Positions 17,712 through 26,267 of a stretch of 64,000 nt of DNA are shown here, one piece after another. A program made the translations under genes and the position numbers. This DNA comes from Desulfotruncus arcticus DSM 17038. Its GTDB lineage: Bacteria; Bacillota; Desulfotomaculia; Desulfotomaculales; Desulfallaceae. The notes under the pieces are model-generated. The model had not been told where the DNA came from and ran no database searches. It saw only the letters and a program-made list of their open reading frames with translations. The stretch covers positions 62,001 to 126,000 of the forward strand of contig NZ_FOOX01000002.1 of assembly GCF_900113335.1 (NCBI RefSeq), written 5' to 3'. How positions within the stretch are numbered: position 1 is the first letter of the stretch; each line of letters begins with the position of its first letter.

Positions 17712-19097
17712 ATGGTGCATAAAAAATTTTTCAGCTTGCTGGCGGCGCTTGCTTTACTCCTGGGCACACTGGCGCTGCCGGTTCCGGAAGGATTGGGGGT
17801 GGCGGGAAGAAATACCCTGGGATTGCTCCTGGCTGCTTTGGTGCTATGGGTGACGGAGGCTGTACCTTTGGCTGTCACCGCTTTAGCTCTGATCATACTG
17901 CAGCCGGTGTATGGTGTTGCCGACCTTAACGATGCGTTTAAAGAGTTTATCAGCCCCGTTATATTTTTTGTCATCGCTTCCTATGGTATTTCCGCTTCGA
18001 TCATGAAAACCCCGCTGGCCTACCGTATGGCCAAGTGGTTATTGGTTAATGCCGGCAATAACACTGCAAAAATAATATTGGCATTTACCATCGGGCCGGC
18101 AGTTTTATCGGCATTTGTATCTAATGTGCCGGCGGCGGCTTTGTTTATGGGCTTGGCTTTGAGCATTCTGGATGCCCTGGGGGCAAAACCGGGGTCAAGC
18201 CGGCTGGGGAAAGCCTTAATGATTGCTATTCCTTTTGGCGCCATGATTGGAGGGATAGCCACACCGTCCGGCAGTTCCATCAACATTCTGGTCTTATACC
18301 TGCTGGACAAATATGTACATGTAAATATATCGTTTCTGGACTGGATATTTTTCGGATTACCCATAGCCGTAGTAATGGTTCCCATCAGTTCCTATGTCAT
18401 TGTGAAGGTTTTTAAACCGGAAGCTTTGGGGTTGGATGTAGCGGCTGTATTGAAGGGGATGGATACACAAAAACACCTGACTTTAACCGAGAAAAAAGTT
18501 ATAACCATTTTGGGGCTGATGATGATATTTTGGCTGGCGAGCACCTGGATTACGGCTATTAATATAACAATGGTGGCCATAGCCGGTTTAATATTATTTT
18601 TTGTGCCCGGTATTAATGTTCTTAGCTGGGATGAGTTTTCGCCGGAAGTGGGCTGGGACGCCGTAATTATGATTGGCGGTGTAACTTCTATCGGAGCGGC
18701 TGTTGTTTCCTCCGGTTTAAGCACCTGGTTTTTAAATGAAATACTGCAAAACCTGGTTGGTCTTGGGGTGGTCCCGTTGACTGCATTAATCGGCATGATC
18801 ATTAATCTGCTGCATTTGCTGCTGCCGATAGGTCCGGCCATAGTGACCATATCAATTCAGCCTCTTGCGGATTTGTCTGTTTTAGCGGGAATAAGTCCGG
18901 CCATATTTGCAATTACCACGGCTTTTTTGGCTGGTTGCTGTATGCTGCTTCCATTGGATGCGGTTCCCTTGATAACTTATAATAAAAAATTTTATACGAT
19001 GTGGGATATGTTTAAATCAGGACTAATTACCAGTACGGTCTGGGTTTTGGTGACGGCTGTTTGGGTACCCGTCGTTGCGTTTCTGACCGGTTATTGA
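17712..19097 (+). CDS. DASS/SLC13 family anion symporter
   Basis: A 461-residue membrane protein of the divalent anion:sodium symporter family (dicarboxylates, sulfate and similar anions). Eleven or so helices; the two conserved re-entrant motifs appear as SNVPAAALFMGLAL with GGIATPSGSSINIL in the first half, and LLHLLLPIGPAIVTIS with LLPLDAVPLITYN in the second. ATG follows AAGGAAGGG. It comes after the decayed FAD/TRAP locus and may have shared its substrate supply role. Unlike those genes it is intact. The substrate cannot be told. Confidence 0.85.
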   Translation: MVHKKFFSLLAALALLLGTLALPVPEGLGVAGRNTLGLLLAALVLWVTEAVPLAVTALALIILQPVYGVADLNDAFKEFISPVIFFVIASYGISASIMKTPLAYRMAKWLLVNAGNNTAKIILAFTIGPAVLSAFVSNVPAAALFMGLALSILDALGAKPGSSRLGKALMIAIPFGAMIGGIATPSGSSINILVLYLLDKYVHVNISFLDWIFFGLPIAVVMVPISSYVIVKVFKPEALGLDVAAVLKGMDTQKHLTLTEKKVITILGLMMIFWLASTWITAINITMVAIAGLILFFVPGINVLSWDEFSPEVGWDAVIMIGGVTSIGAAVVSSGLSTWFLNEILQNLVGLGVVPLTALIGMIINLLHLLLPIGPAIVTISIQPLADLSVLAGISPAIFAITTAFLAGCCMLLPLDAVPLITYNKKFYTMWDMFKSGLITSTVWVLVTAVWVPVVAFLTGY

Positions 19098-19125
19098 TAA
19101 ATCATCCTCCTATTCCCCATTGATA

Positions 19126-19157
19126 AGGCCGGGTTCTGGCCCGGCCTCTTTTTTTTT
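19126..19157 (+). terminator. Intrinsic terminator of the DASS gene
   Basis: Eight-base G+C-rich arms AGGCCGGG/CCCGGCCT followed by a ten-base run of T with one C, about 30 bases past the stop. Confidence 0.85.
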
Positions 19158-19396
19158 GCCCCATGGTTGTGTTCAGATTTAGACAGACAGATAATCAGGG
19201 AAGACCGGTATGTATGGCTGTGAGAAAGGTAACGCCGCAGAAAGCACTGCGGCGCTATTGCTATTATCTGCTGGTATTATTTTTTCGGGATTATTCTAAT
19301 ACTCGGGGCAATTGTACTTGTACTACTGATATCCTTGGTATCAAAGTTTATCAGATTGTTGATATAGTGTTTTTTTAAAGAGCTAAAGCGGCCGCC

Positions 19397-20578
19397 CTAC
19401 CGGCCGATGCCGGCCTGAATGGACTTGTTGCCGGACACCGCTGCCAGCAGTGCTGCTTCCAGCAGTAAAGCCAGCGAGAAAATGTAGAATCCCGTACTCT
19501 CTCCGGCCAATTTCCCCAGCCGGTCCACCAGTACCGGGCCGAAGAACATGCCGAAGCCCCAGAAGAGGTAGTAGGCGCCGGATATGGTGCCCTTCAGCGA
19601 ATCGGGGACGGCTTCGTTTAAAAAGGCCAGGGAGGAAAGGAAAAACACGCCCAGCCCCAGGCCGGCCAGGGCCAGTACAACACTTACCAGCGGCTGGCCC
19701 AGCGCCGAAAACGATCCCAACCCCGCCGCGGCCGTCACCAGGCCCGCCACCATAAACATCCGGCGGCCGAACCGGTCGGATAGTGGGCCGCTTAGCTGTG
19801 AGAAGCTGATCGCGCTATAGAAGAGCGCGAAAAACACGCCCACGTTGGTGGCGCTAAAGCCCTTAACGGTAATCAGGTGGGCGGGCAGCACGGTGAGGAA
19901 TATTCCGTACCCCGTTCCGTAAAGGGTTATCCCCAGCAGCGCCGCCAGCGTATCCCGCCTGGCGGCCAGGGCCAGGATGCTGCTGAAACGCAGGTCTTGC
20001 CGCGCTGCCAGCTTACCGGTTCTCACATCATCCACGCCCAGCAGGATAACCAGTGCTCCCGCCAGGCAAACAGCGGCATAGAAGAGAAAAGCCTGATTGC
20101 CGTTCCAGACCCCGGCCAGGGCGACCCCCAAAAGGGGGCCGGCGGTAAGACCCAGGTGGAAAACGGCGTTGTAGATACCCATTACCCTGCCCCGTTCCAA
20201 GGGATACTTAATGGACAGCAGCGCAGGTGCCAGCGCCCACAGTGGCGCCTCCCCGGCCCCCTGGACCAGCCGGCCCAGGAAGATCAGCCCGGCGCTGTGG
20301 GCCAAGTAAAACAGCAGGCCCGCCAGGGCGCACAGCAGGTACCCGGCGGCTAAAAAGATTTTAAAACCCAGCCGGTCGGACAGGTTGCCCACCGGTACCT
20401 GCAGCAAGATGAAGGACAGGGCGAAAAACGAGGCCACGTAACCCACCGGGGCTTCGGGTCCTTCCAGGGTGATCAGCTTCTGCGGCAGCAGGGGCACGAT
20501 CATACCCACCCCGAGCATAATCAGGAACACGGCCAGATTCAGGGCCAGCATCGTTCGGTCTTGAAACAAAGAAACCAC
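19397..20578 (-). CDS. Major facilitator superfamily transporter
   Basis: A 393-residue, 12-helix MFS protein. Motif A is GNLSDRLGFKIFLAAG between helices 2 and 3, with its half-repeat GPLSDRFGRRMFMVAG between helices 8 and 9. This is a drug:proton antiporter-like layout (DHA1 type), so an exporter is likely, but the substrate is unknown. The start is uncertain: GTG at 20578, or a TTG 9 bases further in with a better-spaced GAAGGTGG. The G+C content is higher than in the surrounding genes. It is monocistronic. Confidence 0.85.
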   Translation of the reverse strand: MVSLFQDRTMLALNLAVFLIMLGVGMIVPLLPQKLITLEGPEAPVGYVASFFALSFILLQVPVGNLSDRLGFKIFLAAGYLLCALAGLLFYLAHSAGLIFLGRLVQGAGEAPLWALAPALLSIKYPLERGRVMGIYNAVFHLGLTAGPLLGVALAGVWNGNQAFLFYAAVCLAGALVILLGVDDVRTGKLAARQDLRFSSILALAARRDTLAALLGITLYGTGYGIFLTVLPAHLITVKGFSATNVGVFFALFYSAISFSQLSGPLSDRFGRRMFMVAGLVTAAAGLGSFSALGQPLVSVVLALAGLGLGVFFLSSLAFLNEAVPDSLKGTISGAYYLFWGFGMFFGPVLVDRLGKLAGESTGFYIFSLALLLEAALLAAVSGNKSIQAGIGR

Positions 20579-20707
20579 CTTCTTTATTCTGTGATTTGCT
20601 TAGTTGCGCTGAGATTGTAATCATGGTCAAGGTTTGATCACCAGCCCCCTTCTCCGGCCCTTAGTGAGTTATCAATCCCGGCACGTAAGTGACAGGAAAG
20701 CATAAAA

Positions 20708-20739
20708 ACAAGCAAAAAGCCGCACGCTGAGCGTACGGC
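20708..20739 (-). terminator. Intrinsic terminator reading leftwards
   Basis: Arms GCCGCACGCT and AGCGTACGGC (one mismatch) with an A-rich stretch on the left, which is a T-run on the minus strand. It implies a minus-strand transcript coming from 20.75-21.0 kb. The only candidate there is the small ORF at 20820-20939. Confidence 0.65.
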
Positions 20740-20819
20740 GTCTCACATCCAATATGTTATTTATTGCAACAGCCGTTATCCTAACGCCAAGTCACCGGCG
20801 GGCGGATGCCCACCCCGGT

Positions 20820-20939
20820 TCAGGTATTTAATTCCGCGTTAAGGTAACTAACGGCATCGTGCACAACCTTCTTGTAGATATTCCCAAGGTTAATACTACC
20901 ACCGGCAGGCAGCCGCGTCAATGGCCGGAGCACAGCCAT
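20820..20939 (-). CDS. Possible 39-residue small protein
   Basis: ATG at 20939 opens a frame of 39 codons ending TGA, with ordinary codon usage for this genome. The product begins MAVLRPLTRLPAGGS and ends KKVVHDAVSYLNAELNT: basic N-terminus, amphipathic C-terminal helix, no membrane segment. A terminator in the same orientation lies about 80 bases after the stop, which supports transcription of this strand. No good ribosome site is visible before the ATG. I do not recognise the family; it could also be the non-coding part of a small RNA. Confidence 0.35.
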   Translation of the reverse strand: MAVLRPLTRLPAGGSINLGNIYKKVVHDAVSYLNAELNT

Positions 20940-20957
20940 GGATGCACTTTAAAATAC

Positions 20958-20973
20958 CAAAACACATGTTTTG
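20958..20973. promoter_or_regulatory. Perfect 16-base palindrome in the helicase upstream region
   Basis: CAAAACA-CA-TGTTTTG, extended outwards to TACC...GGTA with small mismatches. It sits about 70 bases before the helicase start and 20 bases before the small ORF on the other strand, so it could be an operator for either. Confidence 0.4.
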
Positions 20974-21041
20974 ATGGTAAAATAGCATATGAAAGTAAAG
21001 CTGAACCATTGCGTTAATATGTTTTTGAGGAGGGAGATGCC

Positions 21042-23732
21042 TTGCACAGGCTGCTGGACCAGCGGGGAATCAATTCGGTGCATGTCATACAGCCGCAGGA
21101 GGCGCAGTACGCGCCCTTTCCGCCGGGCATCCCCGACACCGTGGTAAATTCACTGGCGGGGCAGGGCATCGGGCAACTGTATGCGCACCAAGCCCGGGCT
21201 ATTGGCAGTATTATGGAAGACCGCCATGTCATCATTACCACCGGCACATCCAGCGGCAAATCGCTGGTCTACACCATTCCCATATTCAGTACATTAGTTG
21301 GTCAGCCCCGGGCCAGAGCCCTTTATATTACGCCCACCAAAGCGCTGGGGCAAAACCAGATGAAAACCATGCAGGATATTGCCGCAGCAATGGACTGGCC
21401 CCGCGAGACGCCGGTTATTGCCGCGTGCGACGGCGATACTCCCTTTGACCGGCGGCGGTCCGTAATTAACGGTGCCGGTGTGCTGATAACCACGCCCGAC
21501 TTTATCCACGCTTGCCTGCTGCCCAGACACCAGGACTGGCCCGGTTTTTGGGGCAACTTAAAATACATCGTCATTGATGAGGCCCACGTTCTAAAGGGCG
21601 TTATGGGCTGTCACTGCCTGCAGGTATTTCGCCGGCTCAGGCGGGTTTGTGATTTTTACGGGGCCGGGCCCGTGTTTATACTCTGTACGGCTACTATCGC
21701 CAATCCCGGTGAGTTTGCCGCCAAACTGGTGGGTCTGGATTTTACGGTGGTGACTGCGGAAACAGCGGCGGCCGGCGAAAAAACAGTGGTTTTTTACGAG
21801 CCGCCCACCTATAGAACCGATGACGGACAAACCAAGCGCCGGATCACGCATTTTGATGCGGCCCGGGCCGTGGGGCGCTATGTGGAAGCCGGGCGGCGCA
21901 CCATTATGTTCGGGCGCTCCCGGCGCATAGTGGAATCGGCCTACCGTTCGATTCAGGAAAATTTCCCGGGCGTGGCCGGGGCGATCACCCCGTACAAAGG
22001 GACCTATACGCCGCAAATGCGCCGGTTTATAGAAAAAAAGCTGTTTACCGGCAGCTTAAAGGGTGTTGTGGCTACCAATGCCCTCGAGCTGGGCATCAAT
22101 GTGGGGGAACTGGACACCTGCATCCTGGCCGGCTTCGCGGGCAGTATTTCCTCCACCTGGCAGCAGGCGGGGCGGGTGGGACGCAAGGGTCAGAAGTCGC
22201 TAATAGTGCTTATGGCCAACGAAGACCCGCTGGATCTGTATATTGTGCGCCACCCGCAGTATTTTTTCGGCCAGCCCTTTGAAAAGGCGGTGGTGAGCGA
22301 AAAAATGCAGTTTTTGGTGGATCACCTGCCCCTGGCCGCGCAAGAGCTGCCGCTTAGCAAGGAAGACGCCGCTTACTGGGACCGGGACACTTATTATGAA
22401 GCAGTTAAGCTGCTTTTAAAACACGGGCGGCTCAGACTGCTGACCGGTCAGCCCAAAACTTACGGCCGGGCGGGGCCGCTGGAGTTTTTTAGCTTGCGGG
22501 GCGAAAGTGATAATTATCAAACTGTCACCCCCAAAGGCCGGGTGCTGGAAGAGTACAATTACGATGACGTAATCAGGGAAGCTTACCCCGGCGCCATACT
22601 GCCCGTCTATGGCAGGGTCTTCCTGGTGGAAGGCATAGATTACGACGCCAAGACTATTCAGCTGGGGGATTTGCCTGCCCAACTCAAAGGCTTTGTTACC
22701 CGGCCCAATATTAATTCCGGTATTGCCGTGGAAAAAGTTGACCGCACCCACCGGGAAGGCAATGTGGTCGCCCACAGCGGGGTGCTGAAGATCCATAAAA
22801 GCCTGACCAGCTATAACCTGATTAATGTGGTTGGGGGCAACAAAGAAAAGCCCAGGGTCATTACGCCCGGGCAGGCGCTAAAACCTATTGATTTCCCCAC
22901 GGTGGGCATCTGGCTCGATATTGATTTGCATAATTTTAATTTGCAAGTTAAGTACGACGCGGTCCATGCTTTAAAGCACCTGCTGCACATCATCATCCCC
23001 CTGGAGGTAATGTGTGAGCGCAACGATCTGGGGACAAGCCTGCAGGTGAACGGTGACCGGGCGCAAATATTTATTTATGACAACTACGCGGGCGGTGTGG
23101 GATTGGCCGAATCGGTACTTGAGGATATCAGGCTAGTGCTGGAGCGGTGTTATGAACTGGTAACAGGATGTAACTGCTTGCAGGGATGCCCCTCCTGCAT
23201 TATTATTCCGCAGTGCTTGCAGGCCAATGAAAAGCTGGATAAAGACGGCGTTATAGATCTGCTGGCCGGATTACTGGGCAGGGAGGCAGCCCGCAAACCG
23301 GGCGGCTTTAACATTTTCAAGGAAAAAATCGGTAAAAAGCCGTCCAGCCGGTTAGATATTAAATTAGAAGCCCGGGCGCTGGAAATAGAGCTAAAAGAGC
23401 ATGAAAAAGCGCTAGAATTTGCCGCCGCACACTGGCCGGCGGTGGCCGATTGGATCAAACAACATTATCCGGCCCGGCTGATCAAATATGAGGAAGTTAT
23501 TCTGGCCGTGTTTTATTTATTGCACAGCCAAACAGGCAAGCCGGTTTCGATGCGCATATTAAAACAGGCCGTATCCAGGTGCTGCGGGTGGTCTGAGATG
23601 TATCAGCTGTCCTGCCGGGGCCTCAGGGACAAAGGTTATCTAATCGGCCCCCAGGAGCGGCTGACCCTTTTGCCGGGTGTGCAAAAACAACTAGATGCGC
23701 ATGTCCAAAAACTGCCGGCGTCCAGCGAGTGA
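21042..23732 (+). CDS. DEAD/DEAH-box helicase with DUF1998 domain, MrfA/YprA-like
   Basis: An ATP-dependent DNA helicase of 896 residues related to MrfA (YprA), which in Bacillus subtilis acts in repair of mitomycin-type damage. Motif I is GTSSGKS (68-74), motif II DEAH (about 179), and motif VI lies in QQAGRVGRKGQ. The DUF1998 zinc site is CNCLQGCPSCIIIPQC (about 710-725). About 100-120 residues follow the usual end of the family, a helical, winged-helix-like extension. TTG at 21042 comes after GGAGGGAG. No mrfB-like nuclease is adjacent. Parts of the 3' end are found again at 35.6-35.9 and 36.6 kb, where they are broken. Confidence 0.87.
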   Translation: MHRLLDQRGINSVHVIQPQEAQYAPFPPGIPDTVVNSLAGQGIGQLYAHQARAIGSIMEDRHVIITTGTSSGKSLVYTIPIFSTLVGQPRARALYITPTKALGQNQMKTMQDIAAAMDWPRETPVIAACDGDTPFDRRRSVINGAGVLITTPDFIHACLLPRHQDWPGFWGNLKYIVIDEAHVLKGVMGCHCLQVFRRLRRVCDFYGAGPVFILCTATIANPGEFAAKLVGLDFTVVTAETAAAGEKTVVFYEPPTYRTDDGQTKRRITHFDAARAVGRYVEAGRRTIMFGRSRRIVESAYRSIQENFPGVAGAITPYKGTYTPQMRRFIEKKLFTGSLKGVVATNALELGINVGELDTCILAGFAGSISSTWQQAGRVGRKGQKSLIVLMANEDPLDLYIVRHPQYFFGQPFEKAVVSEKMQFLVDHLPLAAQELPLSKEDAAYWDRDTYYEAVKLLLKHGRLRLLTGQPKTYGRAGPLEFFSLRGESDNYQTVTPKGRVLEEYNYDDVIREAYPGAILPVYGRVFLVEGIDYDAKTIQLGDLPAQLKGFVTRPNINSGIAVEKVDRTHREGNVVAHSGVLKIHKSLTSYNLINVVGGNKEKPRVITPGQALKPIDFPTVGIWLDIDLHNFNLQVKYDAVHALKHLLHIIIPLEVMCERNDLGTSLQVNGDRAQIFIYDNYAGGVGLAESVLEDIRLVLERCYELVTGCNCLQGCPSCIIIPQCLQANEKLDKDGVIDLLAGLLGREAARKPGGFNIFKEKIGKKPSSRLDIKLEARALEIELKEHEKALEFAAAHWPAVADWIKQHYPARLIKYEEVILAVFYLLHSQTGKPVSMRILKQAVSRCCGWSEMYQLSCRGLRDKGYLIGPQERLTLLPGVQKQLDAHVQKLPASSE

Positions 23733-23799
23733 TGTTGTTGAAATAAGGGTTATGTCAAGGGGTATGCCAAGGGGGCGGGGTATTGACATGGAGGTGTTG

Positions 23800-24033
23800 T
23801 CAACAACCCCGTCGCCTCAATTGAATAATCGGAGCCCTGCCGACATAAACCGGCATACCGATAATAAGTAATTCATTTTCCAATGTTTGCAATTGTTGTT
23901 TTCTTACCTCTGGTTTCGTAATATCTATCGTTTCCACAGGACTTCGATTAATTCCGCGCGCAATTCCTTCAATAATCGTTTTCGTTGTCCCTGTAGGCGA
24001 AAAATAAACGAGTTTCAGCGATTGTATTTTCAT
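23800..24033 (-). pseudogene. N-terminal remnant of a flavodoxin domain (EFR1-like)
   Basis: The 77-codon frame starts like an EFR1-type flavodoxin: LVYFSPTGTTKTIIEGIARG is the FMN phosphate-binding loop and helix 1, and LLIIGMPVYVGRAP is the next conserved strand-loop. It then ends abruptly after about 75 residues, with no remaining flavodoxin fold and no 4Fe-4S clusters. GGGCATGGC lies before the ATG. It is a truncated gene. The full-length relative in this window is at 49.95 kb, from a different subgroup. Confidence 0.65.
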
Positions 24034-24087
24034 GCCATGCCCCTCATGTAAAGATTACTGTTGCGCCAGCGTCGGTTTCGCTGCATG

Positions 24088-24240
24088 TTACACGCGAGAA
24101 AATAGCATCAGCTTGTATCCATCGGGGTCGGTAAACGGGCCCAGTTGACCACACTGGGAATTTGAACGATTCCGTTCGCAAATTCGATACCTTTTTGTTT
24201 GGAGATCTGAATTTGAACCCGATGAAGAACTTCACACCGA
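24088..24240 (-). pseudogene. C-terminal remnant of a VOC (glyoxalase-fold) protein
   Basis: One minus-strand frame ends QLGPFTDPDGYKLMLFSRV and stops at 24088-24090, a standard VOC-family C-terminus with the metal-edge FTDPDGY motif. The preceding part (KQKGIEFANGI) is in a different frame, so the fragment also holds a frameshift. An N-terminal VOC half without its C-terminus exists at 35.5 kb on the other strand. Confidence 0.55.
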
Positions 24241-24258
24241 TTGATGCTTATCATTTAA

Positions 24259-24936
24259 CTATTGTACGCATATACCACCTGTATTGGCTTGCGCCATCAG
24301 TTCACATTGCTTAATCAGAAAACTCGACACTATATGCCCGGCCGCCGCTATGTCTTCCGTATGAAGATAATGATTAGCACTTAAGTCAAACAAAATATTA
24401 GCCGATGCCTCTATCTCCTCATCCCCTGACCATATGTTAACCCTTACTGGGAACCTTGGCAGCAAGAAGAAAACGGCGGAGACATCTGCTCTATCATCAA
24501 GACAATCACCGAGTTTGTGGCAGGCAAGCTTAACCCGTTCAGCTGTTTCCCGTATTATTAGATCAGCCAGCGGCTTGATACTCTCGCGCAAAAAGGCCGG
24601 ATAAAATGTCTCACCGCTTTCCAATTCTCGATATGAAATGAACCTATGAAACAGCGGTGCGTTATCGGCCCTGCTAAGGTAATGGAGAATGATAAACCGC
24701 CAGTACCAGACCGGGCTGAGAGTGGAATCACTGAAAGAGATATGGCCATCCGGAAAGTGTACATCTATCCCTTGGCCAAGGCTCTGTAAACTGATTATGG
24801 AACGTTCCGAATCAAAATCCGACCCGCTGTTCCTAGCCATTTCTACAGGGTTTTTTGATGCGAACGCCTTGAGAGCATAGTCAAAAGCAAGTCGGTAAAT
24901 CCCGGTATTTTCCTTGTCGATCATGTAGGGAAACAT
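24259..24936 (-). CDS. DUF3786 domain protein
   Basis: A 225-residue soluble protein of the DUF3786 family, common in anaerobes that use corrinoid methyl transfer and CO-dehydrogenase enzymes; the function is not established. The family signature is present at about residues 160-200: LPRFPVRVNIWSGDEEI and ASANILFDLSANHYLHTEDI. The N-terminal part has an ISFSDSTLSPVWYWRFIILHYLS stretch, given here in parts: ISFSDSTLSP then WYWRFIILHYL. A near-consensus sigma-A promoter 110-135 bases upstream carries palindromes on both sides that also occur at the tetR gene. So it is probably the target of that repressor. Confidence 0.82.
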   Translation of the reverse strand: MFPYMIDKENTGIYRLAFDYALKAFASKNPVEMARNSGSDFDSERSIISLQSLGQGIDVHFPDGHISFSDSTLSPVWYWRFIILHYLSRADNAPLFHRFISYRELESGETFYPAFLRESIKPLADLIIRETAERVKLACHKLGDCLDDRADVSAVFFLLPRFPVRVNIWSGDEEIEASANILFDLSANHYLHTEDIAAAGHIVSSFLIKQCELMAQANTGGICVQ

Positions 24937-25027
24937 AACTCAATATCACCTCTCATCTTAATAATTGTTTTAGCCGGGGGACTAACCGAAGATTCTTTTG
25001 ATATTCAACTTGAATATACTACAACAA

Positions 25028-25039
25028 TGAACACGTTCA
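25028..25039. promoter_or_regulatory. TetR operator candidate O1
   Basis: TGAACACGTTCA, a TGAA-N4-TTCA palindrome just downstream of the -10 box of the DUF3786 promoter, where a bound repressor would block initiation. Confidence 0.55.
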
Positions 25040-25043
25040 CTTA

Positions 25044-25072
25044 ATTATATAAAGGCCTTTTCTTGGTGTCAA
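25044..25072 (-). promoter_or_regulatory. Sigma-A promoter of the DUF3786 gene
   Basis: On the minus strand TTGACA (25072-25067) and TATAAT (25049-25044) are both perfect and exactly 17 bases apart. It points to the DUF3786 gene starting at 24936, with a leader of about 100 bases. Confidence 0.85.
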
Positions 25073-25078
25073 TAAAAA

Positions 25079-25108
25079 ATGAATACATTCATGCGTGAAA
25101 TGCATTCA
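25079..25108. promoter_or_regulatory. TetR operator candidates O2 and O3
   Basis: ATGAATACATTCAT (25079-25092) is a perfect palindrome of the TGAA-N4-TTCA type, and TGAAATGCATTCA (25096-25108) is a near copy with a five-base spacer. Both lie directly upstream of the -35 box. Confidence 0.55.
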
Positions 25109-25159
25109 TGTTTTGGGATATATAATAAACAAAGTTTCTAATTTTCCTCAGCAAGGCCG

Positions 25160-25750
25160 TTAAGGTTGATGTTTTACTGCAAGCCCTTCCAGGAATAAAG
25201 AAAGCTTGTGCCTCAGGTTATCCATAAATGGCGTGGGCAGGTAACTTGTCATGGTGGATTGAAGCAGGCCCATAAACATTTCGATAATAATTGCAGTAGG
25301 GATATCCTTACGGAATTCACCTTTTTCCTGCCCTTCGCTCACTATGTCAACCAGTATTTCTTTAAATAACGGTCCATGGGGAGGCTGTCGCCCGGCATCG
25401 GGGTTTTGGCGATGAAACTGCATATACATGTTAAATAGCTGCCGGTTTTCTTCATAGCTTTTTCCGGCGGCTAAAAGAATTTCAGACAGTTTTTGAGACG
25501 GTTCCCCGTGGGATTGTTGTATCGCCTCCAAAATATGCCTGGCTTCGTTAATCTTTTCAGTAAGGTAGGAATGAAGTACATCTTCTTTTGACTGAAAGTA
25601 GTTATAAAAGGTACCTGTACCAAGGTCTGCAGCTTCCATTATTTCCGCAACCGTAGTGTCGGTAAAACCTTTTGCCAGGAAGAATTTTAAGGCCACATCG
25701 GATATTGATTTTTTTATCAGAATTTTTTTCCTTTCCCGTCTGTTATTCAT
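25160..25750 (-). CDS. TetR/AcrR family transcriptional regulator
   Basis: A 196-residue repressor. The N-terminal helix-turn-helix is TTVAEIMEAADLGTGTFYNY (about 32-51), preceded by the basic MNNRRERKK. The C-terminal domain is the usual ligand-binding helical bundle, resembling the FadR/YsiA-type group that binds acyl-CoA, but the ligand cannot be deduced. GGAGG lies 11 bases before ATG 25750. Its own promoter overlaps a copy of the TGAA-N4-TTCA palindrome, so autorepression and repression of the divergent-in-control DUF3786 gene (same strand, downstream) are likely. Confidence 0.88.
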   Translation of the reverse strand: MNNRRERKKILIKKSISDVALKFFLAKGFTDTTVAEIMEAADLGTGTFYNYFQSKEDVLHSYLTEKINEARHILEAIQQSHGEPSQKLSEILLAAGKSYEENRQLFNMYMQFHRQNPDAGRQPPHGPLFKEILVDIVSEGQEKGEFRKDIPTAIIIEMFMGLLQSTMTSYLPTPFMDNLRHKLSLFLEGLAVKHQP

Positions 25751-25772
25751 ACTATCAACAGTTTACCTCCAT

Positions 25773-25821
25773 ATTCATTTATGAATAGGTTCATTTTATC
25801 ATTCCGGTATTTACAATACAA
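25773..25821 (-). promoter_or_regulatory. Promoter and operator of tetR
   Basis: Minus-strand -35 TTGTAT (25821-25816) and -10 TAAAAT (25798-25793), 17 bases apart. TGAATAGGTTCA (25782-25793) touches the -10 box, and ATTCATTTATGAAT (25773-25786) is a second, overlapping palindrome. The half-site TGAA matches the sites at the DUF3786 promoter. Confidence 0.6.
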
Positions 25822-26267
25822 GGGAATAATGGGCAGCATGGTTTTGCCAACCCTTTATCCCCCAATTATAATAAACAGTCATCTTATCAAGCATATAAAA
25901 ACATGATTCTTTTTATGAACGATAATTAAGCAATTAGACATGCTGGCTTATTCGGTTAGATTGAACTCAGTTAAAAGCGGGCAAATAGCTTTATCTTTTT
26001 CTCTGTTTAACTTGTTCGTTCTTCCAAGGTCAATGTAAAAAATGCGGAAATCAGCATCGCCCAAGGAAAACACAATGACAACTGGGCCGAAAGCGGCAGT
26101 TATGGTTTAGGGTGATAGAAATGGGTTCAGGCTTGAAATATTTCCTTATTTATATGATTATCCAGATGATTAAAGATAGTAAAAAAACATGTATCCAATA
26201 TTCGGAAACCTTATTAATAAGCTCCATATTTTCGCCCACTCAATACCGGTTTTAAATTAATATTAAA
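25822..26267. other. Gap without a convincing gene
   Basis: About 450 bases between tetR and the alcohol dehydrogenase stop. On the minus strand a frame of some 40 codons reads DFRIFYIDLGRTNKLNREK and ends near 25955; it has no ribosome site and I know no family for it. No clear terminator or repeat was seen. Confidence 0.4.

Noticed and set aside
19163..19378. 71-codon plus-strand ORF after the DASS terminator
   Set aside because: No ribosome site, odd composition with many aromatic and cysteine residues, and it starts in the tail of a terminator; no family resemblance.
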